From NCBI GenBank assembly GCA_014859685.1, contig JACUTU010000005.1, positions 124,001-188,000 on the forward strand: a stretch of DNA of 64,000 nucleotides. The letters run 5' to 3'. The notes under the pieces are model-generated. The model saw only the letters and a program-made list of their open reading frames with translations, searched no databases and was not told the origin of the DNA. The translations under genes were made by a program, and so were the position numbers. This DNA comes from Sulfurospirillum sp. GTDB lineage: Bacteria > Campylobacterota > Campylobacteria > Campylobacterales > Sulfurospirillaceae. Below are positions 10,269-18,837 of the stretch, piece after piece (positions within the stretch are counted from its first letter, which is position 1; each line of letters begins with the position of its first letter).

Positions 10269-11555
10269 CTACAACCTCGCAAGCACAGCAGCCTCATGCG
10301 CACCTAAACCCTCTGCATTGGCAAGTCTTGCACATGCAACACCCACTTCTTGCAAACCTTTTTGACTCATGCTGATGATGGAAGTTCGCTTCATAAAATT
10401 CTCAACCCCAAGGGGTGAATAAAATTTTGCAGTGCCGCCAGTTGGCAAAGTATGGTTTGGTCCAGCGATATAATCTCCTATTGGCTCAGGCGTGAATTGT
10501 CCCATAAAAATCGCTCCTGCATGTTTGATCTGTGGCAAAATATCAAATGGATGTTTAGTCACTATCTCTAAATGTTCAGGGGCTATTTGGTTCATAAGAG
10601 CAACCGCTTCATCCATGTCACATGTAACAATTATAGCACCCCTATCTTGTATAGATTTACCAGCTATTGCTTTTCTAGAAATTTTTTCAAGCCACTCATA
10701 AATTTTTGTTTTTGTCTGCAATGCTATTTGCTCAAACGGCGTTATTAAGATAGAACTTGCCATCTCATCATGTTCTGCTTGTGAAAGTAAATCTATAGCC
10801 AAAAGATTTGTATCTGCACTTTCATCAGCTAAAATGCCTATTTCACTTGGTCCTGCTATCATATCGATATTGACTTCACCAAAAACCATTTTTTTAGCTG
10901 TTGCTACAAATATATTTCCAGGACCTGTTATCACATCTACTTTTGGAATAGTTGCCGTTCCATATGCCATGGCCGCAATGCCGCTCGCACCCCCTACTTT
11001 ATAAGCCTTAGTTATGCCACAAAGATGCATTGCTGCTAACAAGAGTTCGTTGAGTTCGTTGTTTGGTGCTGGAGTACAGACTACTATCTCTTTCACTCCA
11101 GCCACGATTGCTGGAATAGCATTCATCAAAAGAGAGCTTGGATACGCTGCCTTTCCCCCAGGGATATATAGCCCTGCTCTATCTACAGCATTTACTTTTT
11201 GCCCCAAAACAGTTCCATTGTCCTCAAAGTCAAGCCATGAACTTGGTTTTTGTTTCTCGTGATATGTCTTGATGCGATTATATGCTAAAGAAAGTGCGTC
11301 TTTGAGTTCGGGCGAGATATTTTCATACGCTTCCCTCATCGATGTAGTTGAGATTTGCAAATCACTTTGCGTGCTTGCTTGCCATTTATCAAACTTGCTT
11401 ATATGCCTTATAAGCGCTGCATTACCCTCATTTTTAATCTCAGCGATAATGCCAGAAACTATGGTTGAAACATTGTCCATGTCCATATGTCCGCGTTTCA
11501 AAAGCGAATCAAAATTTTCTTTAAAATTACTATCTGTTGTTTTATATATCTTCAT
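10269..11555 (-). CDS. hisD: Histidinol dehydrogenase
   Basis: Last two steps of histidine synthesis: oxidises L-histidinol to histidine with NAD and zinc. 428 residues with the family segments VDRAGLYIPGGKAAYPSS, TGPGNIFVATAKK, IDMIAGPSEIGI and the C-terminal GPNHTLPTGG. The ATG at 11555 is chosen over one three codons upstream because AAAGGA is 8 bases before it but touches the earlier ATG. It overlaps the PLP-enzyme gene by 14 bases. No other his genes are in the window, so the pathway is scattered, as is common in this phylum. Confidence 0.95.
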   Translation of the reverse strand: MKIYKTTDSNFKENFDSLLKRGHMDMDNVSTIVSGIIAEIKNEGNAALIRHISKFDKWQASTQSDLQISTTSMREAYENISPELKDALSLAYNRIKTYHEKQKPSSWLDFEDNGTVLGQKVNAVDRAGLYIPGGKAAYPSSLLMNAIPAIVAGVKEIVVCTPAPNNELNELLLAAMHLCGITKAYKVGGASGIAAMAYGTATIPKVDVITGPGNIFVATAKKMVFGEVNIDMIAGPSEIGILADESADTNLLAIDLLSQAEHDEMASSILITPFEQIALQTKTKIYEWLEKISRKAIAGKSIQDRGAIIVTCDMDEAVALMNQIAPEHLEIVTKHPFDILPQIKHAGAIFMGQFTPEPIGDYIAGPNHTLPTGGTAKFYSPLGVENFMKRTSIISMSQKGLQEVGVACARLANAEGLGAHEAAVLARL

Positions 11556-12447
11556 TTTTTTCATCCTTTAAAAGCTCGATTATACCATACTTGTATTTAT
11601 ATCTTTCTAACATCGATTCATTGCCTAAAAGTCCACCTTGATGGATATAAATCAGATCACCTTGCAAGGTGTGCCAGTACTCTAAAAGCTTTCTCCAACC
11701 TACAACATCATAAATCAAATCGTATTGAATGTGTGTGTATTGTTCGAGTTCGCTCCAAATTTTATAAAGTTCAAGCGAGGGTTTTGCATAATGGAATTTT
11801 TGAGAAATGTCCAATATTTTTGGAAAAAACTCTTCATTTTGTTCAAGCATTTGCCACTGTTTTTTAAGGTATACATCATCTGCAACAGTGCTACATGTAA
11901 AGACTGGATATTGAAGATACTTTTGCAGATACAAAGCTGTCGTGCCTGTACCAGAGGGTAAAAATACAAAAGGATTTTGCAAATGATGTGTTCTTATATC
12001 GTCTTGTAATTCTTGAGCTAAAATCTTCAAACCAAACTCCGCTTCACTTTGGCGTCCACCTTCTTGAACCACTAATGTGTCTTTACGAGCAAGTGCATTT
12101 GCACTCAAATTTGTATCTTCACTTTGGTATATTTTCATCCCATTTTGCAAAGCTGCTTTATAGTTTCCGATAGGATTTTGCTGCAAAAAAGAAGGAATTT
12201 GTTTGCAAAAATAGATAAATTCCCAGCCCCGCATGCGTGCCAATACTGAAAGCGAATACATGGCGTTTGATTGGTTGGATCCATAAGAAACAACACGCCT
12301 TACATGTAAGTATTCTTGAGATAAAAAGTAATGCAATTTGCGTGCTTTGTTACCCGAAAAATCAGCATGCAACAAATCATCTCTTTTAAGATAAAAGTCT
12401 CTATTTCTAAAATGCTGTTTTTGTAGTGGTGATGGAGAAAATTGCAT
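11542..12447 (-). CDS. PLP-dependent ACC deaminase/D-cysteine desulfhydrase family enzyme
   Basis: 301 residues of fold-type II PLP enzyme. Seen: YLKRDDLL and SGNKARKL, whose first lysine should hold PLP; SYGSNQSNAM, the phosphate/substrate loop; and FLPSGTGTTAL. These are signatures of the family comprising 1-aminocyclopropane-1-carboxylate deaminase and D-cysteine desulfhydrase. Which amino acid is cleaved cannot be told from sequence; D-cysteine or another D-amino acid is more likely than ACC in a non-plant-associated bacterium. It lies between fbaA and hisD in a minus-strand operon. Confidence 0.75.
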   Translation of the reverse strand: MQFSPSPLQKQHFRNRDFYLKRDDLLHADFSGNKARKLHYFLSQEYLHVRRVVSYGSNQSNAMYSLSVLARMRGWEFIYFCKQIPSFLQQNPIGNYKAALQNGMKIYQSEDTNLSANALARKDTLVVQEGGRQSEAEFGLKILAQELQDDIRTHHLQNPFVFLPSGTGTTALYLQKYLQYPVFTCSTVADDVYLKKQWQMLEQNEEFFPKILDISQKFHYAKPSLELYKIWSELEQYTHIQYDLIYDVVGWRKLLEYWHTLQGDLIYIHQGGLLGNESMLERYKYKYGIIELLKDEKNEDI

Positions 12448-12454
12448 AGAATTT

Positions 12455-12482
12455 AAGAGCCTTTCGCAAGACTCTTTTTTTT
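12455..12482 (+). terminator. Terminator-like hairpin with T8, in antisense orientation
   Basis: On the plus strand AAGAGCCTTTCGCAAGACTCTT can fold and is followed by eight T. No plus-strand gene ends here; it lies between fbaA and the PLP-enzyme gene, both on the minus strand. On the minus strand the T-run becomes an A-run before the hairpin. Confidence 0.35.
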
Positions 12483-13557
12483 AGTTTCTATCGATACAAT
12501 TGAGATCTGAAAAAGCTTTTTTGAGTCGTTCAATAACAGATTCTTGAGCAGATCGTAAAAATTTTCGTGGATCATAGTAATTTTTATTTGGTTTGTCTTC
12601 GCCTTCAGGATTGCCGATTTGAGACTGAAGATATGACGCGTATTTTTGTGTATAAGTCCTCACACCATCCCAAAAAGCCCATTGAGTATCTGTGTCGATA
12701 TTCATCTTCACCACGCCATAATCTATAGCTTCTCGTATATCGCTAAGTTCACTTCCACTACCGCCGTGAAACACAAAATTGACTGGTTTTTCACAGGTAT
12801 CAAGTTTTTCTTGTATATATTTTTGAGAATTATCCAAAATCTTTGGTGTTAAATTGACATTGCCAGGTTTATAAACTCCGTGCACATTACCAAATGAAGC
12901 AGCAATTGTAAAATTTGAGCTTATCTTAGAGAGCCTTTCGTATGCAAGTGCAACATCTTGTGGTTGCGTATAGAGTGCGGAATTGTCCAACTTTGTGTTA
13001 TCAACGCCATCTTCTTCACCACCTGTACAGCCAAGTTCTATCTCAAGTGTCATACCTATTTTGCTCATTCGCTTCAAATACTGCTCACATGTAGCGATAT
13101 TTTCTTCCAAACTCTCTTCCGAGAGATCCAACATGTGAGAGCTAAAGAGTGGTTTGCCTGTCTTTTCAAAGTTCTTTTCTCCAGCATCCAAAAGAGAATC
13201 TATCCAAGGCAAGAGTTTTCTATTTGCATGGTCTGTATGTAAAATCACAGGTACACCATAAGCACTTGCTACATAGTGTGTGTGCAAGGCTCCGCTGATA
13301 GCACCCAAAACTCCAGCTTGCTTAGCATCGATGCCTTTTCCTGCATAAAACTGCGCACCACCATTTGAAAATTGCACTATTATAGGAGAATTGATATTTT
13401 TTGCCGCTTCTAAAACAGCGTTGAGCGAATCTGTCCCAACAACATTGACCGCTGGAAGGGCGAAATTGTTAGCTTTTGCAATATCAAATATCTTCGCGAC
13501 ATCATCACCACTTACAACACCTGCCTTTACAAAATCGAAAATTTTTGCGCCCTTCAT
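12481..13557 (-). CDS. fbaA: Class II fructose-bisphosphate aldolase
   Basis: Cleaves or forms fructose 1,6-bisphosphate with zinc; likely gluconeogenic in this group. 358 residues, the length of the type A (E. coli FbaA-like) class. Seen: ALPAVNVVGTDS at the start, zinc ligands in ILHTDHA and later FGNVHGVY and FHGGSGS, and the phosphate site MNIDTDTQWAF. It follows the PEB4-like gene by 12 bases and precedes the PLP-enzyme gene by 33. Confidence 0.95.
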   Translation of the reverse strand: MKGAKIFDFVKAGVVSGDDVAKIFDIAKANNFALPAVNVVGTDSLNAVLEAAKNINSPIIVQFSNGGAQFYAGKGIDAKQAGVLGAISGALHTHYVASAYGVPVILHTDHANRKLLPWIDSLLDAGEKNFEKTGKPLFSSHMLDLSEESLEENIATCEQYLKRMSKIGMTLEIELGCTGGEEDGVDNTKLDNSALYTQPQDVALAYERLSKISSNFTIAASFGNVHGVYKPGNVNLTPKILDNSQKYIQEKLDTCEKPVNFVFHGGSGSELSDIREAIDYGVVKMNIDTDTQWAFWDGVRTYTQKYASYLQSQIGNPEGEDKPNKNYYDPRKFLRSAQESVIERLKKAFSDLNCIDRN

Positions 13558-13569
13558 AACACACCTCTT

Positions 13570-14382
13570 TTATTTTATAATTATTTTTGCGGTTTTTCTT
13601 AACTCTTGTGCTTTATCCGATACACTCACACGAAATTTTTCCATATGCAATCCATTTTTAATACGCTCTTTTGCTTCTTCATATTTTACAACTCCGCCGC
13701 CTTTGCTCTCTTCTTTCAAAATCACATGATGCCCAAAACTTGTTTTTACAGGTGTTTGTGTCATCGCACCATCTTTGAGTGCAAATGCGGCTTGTGAAAA
13801 TTCAGGAACCATCATGCGTTCATTAAACCAACCAAGATCACCGCCATTTGGTGCTGATGGGCCAGTTGACTTAGCTTTTGCAAGCTCTATAAATTTGTCA
13901 TTGAGTGCTTTACCGCTTAAGCCTTTAAGTTCAGCTATAACAGCTTTTGCATCCTCTTGGGTTTTGAGTAAAATATGTCTAGCTTTGATTTGTTTTGGAT
14001 CAACTAATTTGTTTTTATTCTCATCATAGTATTTTTTTATATCAGCTTCACTCACTACAACATTATCATATACTTTTTTCATCCATACTTCAAGTGCTAA
14101 GTTTTTTTTCACTTCAACAAGTGCTTCTTGAAAAGCTTTATCTTTTTCGATACCTGATTTCATCGCTTCTTTTGCCAAAAGTTTTCTATCAATAGCTTGA
14201 TCGATGATCTGTTTTTTTACATCTGGCGTTATGCCACCTTGTGCGAGTTGAGGCATTTGTGCAAGTATAGCTTGCATATCTTGATCATTGATCTCGTCTT
14301 CATCTACTGTTGCAAATACCGCTGCATTAAGACTAAGTGCTAAAAACGAAGCCGTTACGATACTTAAAATTTGCTTTTTCAT
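13570..14382 (-). CDS. Periplasmic parvulin-type peptidyl-prolyl isomerase (PEB4/CBF2-like)
   Basis: 270 residues: signal peptide (about 1-23), a helical N-terminal chaperone region, and one rotamase domain at about 130-230 (KQIKARHILLKTQEDA, GGDLGWFNERMMVPEF, TSFGHHVILKEE). It matches the PEB4/CBF2 adhesin-chaperone of Campylobacter in size and layout, which helps fold outer-membrane proteins. It heads the minus-strand run to fbaA. A TATAAT lies about 60 bases upstream on the minus strand. Confidence 0.88.
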   Translation of the reverse strand: MKKQILSIVTASFLALSLNAAVFATVDEDEINDQDMQAILAQMPQLAQGGITPDVKKQIIDQAIDRKLLAKEAMKSGIEKDKAFQEALVEVKKNLALEVWMKKVYDNVVVSEADIKKYYDENKNKLVDPKQIKARHILLKTQEDAKAVIAELKGLSGKALNDKFIELAKAKSTGPSAPNGGDLGWFNERMMVPEFSQAAFALKDGAMTQTPVKTSFGHHVILKEESKGGGVVKYEEAKERIKNGLHMEKFRVSVSDKAQELRKTAKIIIK

Positions 14383-14444
14383 CTAATTCCTTCTAATGTA
14401 ATTTTTCAATTTGAGCATTTTACTCATCTTTGAATTAAAAAATG

Positions 14445-14450
14445 ATTATA
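14445..14450 (-). promoter_or_regulatory. -10 element for the PEB4-like gene
   Basis: Minus-strand TTTGGTATAAT in the gap to the divergent nth gene. The predicted leader is about 55 bases. Confidence 0.5.
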
Positions 14451-14485
14451 CCAAAGTGGCATAAATGCTTCCTAAATAGTTTTGC

Positions 14486-14491
14486 TATAAT
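14486..14491 (+). promoter_or_regulatory. Extended -10 promoter for nth
   Basis: Plus-strand TTTTGCTATAAT, an extended TGn-TATAAT. Transcription would start near 14498, leaving about a 40-base leader before the ATG at 14538. This supports the downstream start, because the earlier in-frame ATG at 14442 would lie upstream of the promoter. Confidence 0.55.
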
Positions 14492-14537
14492 CATTACAAA
14501 ATTTACTTTATGCTTCAATAGCAAGGAAACGGACGAT

Positions 14538-15182
14538 ATGAAAAAAGCAAGTAAAAAAGATGTAGCATTTATCAAAACAACATTGAGCGAAAGATATGCT
14601 GATGCGGTTAGTGAGTTGCGGTACACAAGCCTTTATGAACTCTTAGTGGCAGTTATGCTCTCAGCACAATGCACAGACAAAAGAGTGAACATCATCACAC
14701 CAAATCTTTTTGCAGCATATCCCAATACTAAAAAATTAGCGCTTGCTGATATAGATGAACTCAAAGCACTTATAAATTCTTGCTCATTTTTCAACAACAA
14801 AGCAGCCAACCTCATCAAAATGGCTCGCAGTGTAGAGGAAAATTTTGGTGGCATGATACCACTTGATGAAGCATCGCTTATCTCTTTGGCTGGAGTTGGA
14901 CAAAAAACCGCACATGTAGTTATGATAGAACACACAGGTGCAAATGTGATGGCTGTAGATACTCATGTTTTTCGTGTTTCACACAGATTGGGACTCAGCG
15001 TTGCAAAAACACCAAGTGCAACAGAACTAGATTTGAGTAAAAAATTTCAAACCAACCTACATGTACTCCACCAAGCGATGGTTCTTTTTGGCAGATATAC
15101 ATGTAAAGCAAAAAATCCCCTTTGTGAGGAGTGTTTTTTAAGTAGTGTTTGCAAAAGCAAAGAGAGTTTTAAAGCGGGCTAA
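14538..15182 (+). CDS. nth: Endonuclease III
   Basis: Base-excision repair glycosylase/AP lyase removing oxidised pyrimidines. From the ATG at 14538 (AAGGAAACGG before it) the protein is 214 residues, the normal family length. Seen: LMLSAQ-like substrate region, the helix-hairpin-helix SLAGVGQKTAHVV with the catalytic lysine, VDTHVFRVSHRLG with the catalytic aspartate, and a 4Fe-4S cluster motif CX6CX2CX5C at the end. Its last 4 bases overlap the end of the convergent thioredoxin-fold gene. Confidence 0.95.
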   Translation: MKKASKKDVAFIKTTLSERYADAVSELRYTSLYELLVAVMLSAQCTDKRVNIITPNLFAAYPNTKKLALADIDELKALINSCSFFNNKAANLIKMARSVEENFGGMIPLDEASLISLAGVGQKTAHVVMIEHTGANVMAVDTHVFRVSHRLGLSVAKTPSATELDLSKKFQTNLHVLHQAMVLFGRYTCKAKNPLCEECFLSSVCKSKESFKAG

Positions 15183-15745
15183 TCACCCAAAACAGTGTTG
15201 AGCCATTTGATAGAACATCCAAGTGATGAATACTGTGGCAATGGTGGTTTTTGTTCACCAAAAAGTGCTATAAGTGCTTCTCTGAGATCTTCACTCTTTA
15301 CAGATCGCTCATCATGCCAATTATCATCTACTCTACCATGATAAAAGAGTTTCGCCTCTTTATCAAACAAAAAGATTTCAGGCGTACATGTAGCTTTGAG
15401 TGAATGAGCAACCGCTTGCTCTGCATCGATGAGATAAGGAAAATCAAAGCCAAACTCTTTTTGCTTATCGAGCATATGTGCAGGTGAATCTTCGGGATAA
15501 TTTGGATGAATATTTGGATTGATTGCGACCGTATTGACATCCAATTTTTTTGCAAATTCAGCCACTTTTATCAACCGCGACCAGATCGCATTTGAATAGG
15601 GGCAATGGTTGCACATCACAGCTATAATAAGTCCTGTTTTGCCAAGTAATTCTCGCGAATTATAAACCTTTTCACAAGCATCACTTAAAGAAAACTCTCG
15701 CAACACACTACCCAACGCCAATTCTTTTGATTTTACAAGTGACAT
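15179..15745 (-). CDS. Thioredoxin-fold (AhpC/TSA-like) protein with CNHCP motif
   Basis: 188 residues of thioredoxin/peroxiredoxin-like fold without a signal peptide, so probably cytoplasmic. Seen: LGKTGLIIAVMCNHCPYSNAI with a CXXC pair, NPNIHPNYPEDSP, and a cis-proline region TCTPEIFLFD. This pattern fits the PRX-like1 group, whose substrate is not established. Its start is 2 bases from the pepD stop, so they are likely co-transcribed. Confidence 0.75.
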   Translation of the reverse strand: MSLVKSKELALGSVLREFSLSDACEKVYNSRELLGKTGLIIAVMCNHCPYSNAIWSRLIKVAEFAKKLDVNTVAINPNIHPNYPEDSPAHMLDKQKEFGFDFPYLIDAEQAVAHSLKATCTPEIFLFDKEAKLFYHGRVDDNWHDERSVKSEDLREALIALFGEQKPPLPQYSSLGCSIKWLNTVLGD

Positions 15746-15746
15746 T

Positions 15747-17033
15747 TTATCCTACCTTTTTTATAATTTGCTCAACGATTTGAAAAATTCTTGCAACTGA
15801 AGCGAGATCACATTCTTCTTTGGTCGAGTGTGGAAATCTAATAGTTGGTCCTATTGACACGGCTTCAATCTTTTTTTGTTGCGTTTGTATAAGCACACCA
15901 CATTCAAGTCCAGCGTGAATCGCACGCAAAGCAATGCCATCATAAGTTTTTTGCATCTGCTCTTGAACAAGCTTTGTAAAAGTCCCAATTTGTGGCTTCC
16001 AAGCCGCATGCATCTGCTCTTGTTCAACACTAAAACCAGCCAATCTAAAAAGAGACATACATTCGAAACTCGCTTGAAGCAGATCATCATCGCTCATAGC
16101 TCTTACATTTACATCGATAATAATTTTCGTACCATCTTGCCTAATTTTTCCTATATTTGCACTGATAGAAGGTATCTGAAACTCTTTGTCAAAAACGCGA
16201 ACTCCTTGGTGTATCGCATTTAAAGCAAGCAACACAACTGCACCATCCTTAAGAGCTTCTTGTTTTGGATCTGCAATTTGGCATTTGCGTACTCGTGCAT
16301 CCATAAGTGAAAAATCTTGCCCTGTAGCAATTATAGCTTTTGCACTTTTAGGGATTGAGTTACGCATCTGCCCGCCTTCTAAACTGATAAGCTCCATATT
16401 TTTGTGTTGCAATAATTCTGCTACCAAGACTTTTATAGCAGAAGGAATATCCTTATCTATATCCACGCCAGAATGCCCGCCAATAAATCCATCTACACTT
16501 ATTTCAAAAAACAAGCTCTCTTTTGGTAAACTTTTACAAGTAAATTCTCTTGAAGCAACTATATCAACACCACCGGCACAACCAACATAGATCTCATCTT
16601 CTTGTTCACCATCAAGGTTCAGTAAGTAAGAGGATTGTAATTGCAATTGTAATTGGCTAGCTCCGATAAGACCCACCTCTTCATTGCTCGTAAAAAGTAC
16701 TTCAAGATTGGCAAATTTTTGCATACATGTAAAGATTATCGCCATTCCCATGCCATTGTCAGCACCTAGCGTTGCATCTTTGGCACTCAATATATCACCC
16801 TCAAATACAAGTTCCATGGCTTCAGTATGACCGATACAAACCATATCATAATGTGCTTGTAAACAAATCCTTGGCGTACCTTTTGAGGCTAAGATATTTT
16901 CATACGCATCAACTTGCACATCAAAACCACATGCTTTTGCATATACTATGATATGCTCTTTTAGTTTTTCGGCTTTATAGCTACAATGCGGCAGTGATGC
17001 TATTTTTTTAAAATGTTCTATGATTTCACTCAA
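15747..17033 (-). CDS. pepD: Aminoacyl-histidine dipeptidase (M20 family, PepD-like)
   Basis: Cytoplasmic metallodipeptidase hydrolysing Xaa-His dipeptides. 428 residues with two-metal M20 motifs: HYDMV, ADNGMGMA, TSNEEVGLIGA, and a dimerisation/lid domain near FIGGHSGVDIDKDIPSA. It is shorter than the E. coli enzyme (about 485). In C. jejuni a dipeptidase gene lies close to the lipoprotein, cmoB and hotdog genes found just downstream here, supporting the assignment. Confidence 0.88.
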   Translation of the reverse strand: MSEIIEHFKKIASLPHCSYKAEKLKEHIIVYAKACGFDVQVDAYENILASKGTPRICLQAHYDMVCIGHTEAMELVFEGDILSAKDATLGADNGMGMAIIFTCMQKFANLEVLFTSNEEVGLIGASQLQLQLQSSYLLNLDGEQEDEIYVGCAGGVDIVASREFTCKSLPKESLFFEISVDGFIGGHSGVDIDKDIPSAIKVLVAELLQHKNMELISLEGGQMRNSIPKSAKAIIATGQDFSLMDARVRKCQIADPKQEALKDGAVVLLALNAIHQGVRVFDKEFQIPSISANIGKIRQDGTKIIIDVNVRAMSDDDLLQASFECMSLFRLAGFSVEQEQMHAAWKPQIGTFTKLVQEQMQKTYDGIALRAIHAGLECGVLIQTQQKKIEAVSIGPTIRFPHSTKEECDLASVARIFQIVEQIIKKVG

Positions 17034-17085
17034 GGCTTTTTCCTTCTCATCAAAATTTAACGATTAAAATGCTAGTATAGCTTTT

Positions 17086-17313
17086 ATGAAAAAGTTATTA
17101 ATCCCTATTGTACCATTTCTTTTCTCTGGATGTTTGTATGTCAATGATCGTGGCATTGATACACATTATTACAATACATGTAAAGAGTATTATGATTCTA
17201 TGGGCGTGTATCATAAGCAGTGCGATGAAAATTTGCTTGAATTTCAAAGTATCAAAAATGAAACCGCACAAATCATAGACGAAACAAAAAAACTTTTTAA
17301 AGAAAGCAAATGA
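17086..17313 (+). CDS. Small predicted lipoprotein
   Basis: 75 residues: basic start, hydrophobic core and a lipobox LFSGC (cysteine at residue 16), so it should be lipidated and exported. The mature part is about 60 residues, tyrosine-rich at the front (DTHYYNTCKEYYDSMGVYHKQC) with two further cysteines, then a helical charged tail. No known domain. It overlaps cmoB by 4 bases (ATGA). C. jejuni has a lipoprotein gene in the same neighbourhood. Confidence 0.75.
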   Translation: MKKLLIPIVPFLFSGCLYVNDRGIDTHYYNTCKEYYDSMGVYHKQCDENLLEFQSIKNETAQIIDETKKLFKESK

Positions 17314-18209
17314 ATCTTGAGCTTATCCGTCAGGAAAAAACACGCGGTTTTAGTTTTAAAGACAATAAAATCAAAAAAGAATTACTTGCTACCCTGCCGG
17401 AAATCAGCAATATAAAATATTTGCTTGAAGATCGCATCAGTATCAATGCCTTACATGTAAGTGCTGAAAATTTAGAAAAAATCCACCACATAGCACTTGC
17501 ACTTCGACCATGGCGAAAAGGACCTTTTCAGGTATTTGACACCTTCATAGATACAGAATGGCAAAGTTTCATCAAATACAACCTTTTAGCCCCACATGTA
17601 AGTCTTAAAGATAAGATAGTAGGCGATATAGGTTGCAACAACGGTTACTATCTTTTTCGTATGCTACAAGACAAACCTAAAAAACTTGTCGGATTTGACC
17701 CTTCCATACTGTGCAATTTACAGTTTGATTTTATCAACAGTTTTTTAAAATCAGAGATAACTTTTGAACTTCTAGGTGTTGAACATCTTCCTTTTTATGA
17801 ACATAAATTTGATCTGCTTTTTTGCCTTGGCGTACTGTATCACAGACCAAATCCCATCAATACACTCAAAGAACTCTACGCAGCCTTGTTACCTCAAGGT
17901 GAGCTTGTATTGGATACATTTATGATCGATGGCGATGAGTCTTATGCGCTTACTCCCGCAAAAACTTACTCAAAAATTCCAAATATCTACTTTATTCCGA
18001 CCGTACGAGCATTGCAAAATTGGTGCGAAAGAGCCAAATTCTCCTCTTTTGAAGTATTGGCGATTAAGGCTACTGATATGCATGAACAGCGAAAAACAGA
18101 TTGGATTTTGGGAGAAAGTTTGGAAAATTTTTTAGATCCATCTGATGCTACCAAAACAATCGAGGGCTATCCTGCACCAAAAAGAGTATACATTAAAGTT
18201 CGCAAATAA
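17310..18209 (+). CDS. cmoB: tRNA U34 carboxymethyltransferase
   Basis: Transfers a carboxymethyl group from carboxy-SAM to 5-hydroxyuridine-34, giving cmo5U in tRNAs; carboxy-SAM comes from CmoA, also in this window. 299 residues with the class I SAM-fold motif IVGDIGCNNGYYLFRML at about 104-120, GFDPS, and FDLLFCLGVLYHRPNP. The substrate-fitting RPWRKGPFQVF segment near 66-76 is typical of CmoB. The ATG overlaps the lipoprotein stop. Its last codons contain a sigma-28 promoter for the next gene. Confidence 0.9.
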   Translation: MNLELIRQEKTRGFSFKDNKIKKELLATLPEISNIKYLLEDRISINALHVSAENLEKIHHIALALRPWRKGPFQVFDTFIDTEWQSFIKYNLLAPHVSLKDKIVGDIGCNNGYYLFRMLQDKPKKLVGFDPSILCNLQFDFINSFLKSEITFELLGVEHLPFYEHKFDLLFCLGVLYHRPNPINTLKELYAALLPQGELVLDTFMIDGDESYALTPAKTYSKIPNIYFIPTVRALQNWCERAKFSSFEVLAIKATDMHEQRKTDWILGESLENFLDPSDATKTIEGYPAPKRVYIKVRK

Positions 18210-18220
18210 ATATCCGATAT
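18194..18220 (+). promoter_or_regulatory. Sigma-28 (FliA) promoter for the hotdog protein
   Basis: TAAAGTTC, 11 bases, then TCCGATAT. The enteric consensus is TAAAGTTT-N11-GCCGATAA and the Campylobacter -10 is close to CGATAT, so both boxes and the spacing fit very well. The -35 box lies within the last codons of cmoB. Transcription would begin near 18227. Confidence 0.8.
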
Positions 18221-18252
18221 AAGCTACACAAACGCATAGACAAGGAAGTCCA

Positions 18253-18795
18253 ATGGCTCAAAATAGTGCAACAACTTTAGCAAAAGATTTAATCAATCAA
18301 TCTCCTATTATTGATGAATTTAACAGTTCATTCGAAGAACACGAATCTCAAGAGCAAAATTCTTTTCAAGATCAAGATGAACTCAAAACACACAATCGCA
18401 TCCGCAACAACCTTTGTGGCACCATCATCAAACTTGAACAAGGAGCTTCAAGAGTCAATTTACAAACGACAAAAGAGATGGTTGTAGATGATTTTGGCTT
18501 GATCCACAGTGGTTTTATAGCAAGTGCTGCTGATTATGCCGCAAGCGTTGCTATAAATGAAGAAAATCTCGTCATCATAGCAAGTCGCATCAAATTTTTA
18601 GCACCAGCAAAGCTTAATGATCTCATTGAATTTACAGCAAAAGCAAAATTTGAAGATAGCCGAAAAAGAGAGATCCGAGTCTCAGGTTACATCAATGAAA
18701 TCCATGTTTTTGAAGGTATCTTTCAAGCAGTTATACTCGAAAATCACATCCTCAAAGCAGACATAAAACATCTCAAAAAAATGCACATAAAATAA
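18253..18795 (+). CDS. Hotdog-fold protein, Cj0977/HP0420-like
   Basis: 180 residues. The first 45 are acidic and glutamine-rich and look unstructured. The rest is a single hotdog domain: GLIHSGFIASAADYAASVAINEENLVI, then FLAPAKLNDLIEFTAKAK, as in PaaI-like thioesterases, but without clear catalytic residues. C. jejuni Cj0977, also downstream of cmoB, is a hotdog protein expressed from a sigma-28 promoter and needed for invasion although not for motility. The same promoter type and neighbour here suggest orthology. AAGGAAG precedes the ATG. Confidence 0.8.
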   Translation: MAQNSATTLAKDLINQSPIIDEFNSSFEEHESQEQNSFQDQDELKTHNRIRNNLCGTIIKLEQGASRVNLQTTKEMVVDDFGLIHSGFIASAADYAASVAINEENLVIIASRIKFLAPAKLNDLIEFTAKAKFEDSRKREIRVSGYINEIHVFEGIFQAVILENHILKADIKHLKKMHIK

Positions 18796-18837
18796 AATAT
18801 TTTTCTTCAAGAGGCACATCATTAATCTTTACGCTTT

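Noticed and set aside
14442-14537. N-terminal extension of Nth
   Set aside because: Precedes the likely promoter (TATAAT 14486) and ribosome site; not part of the endonuclease III fold.
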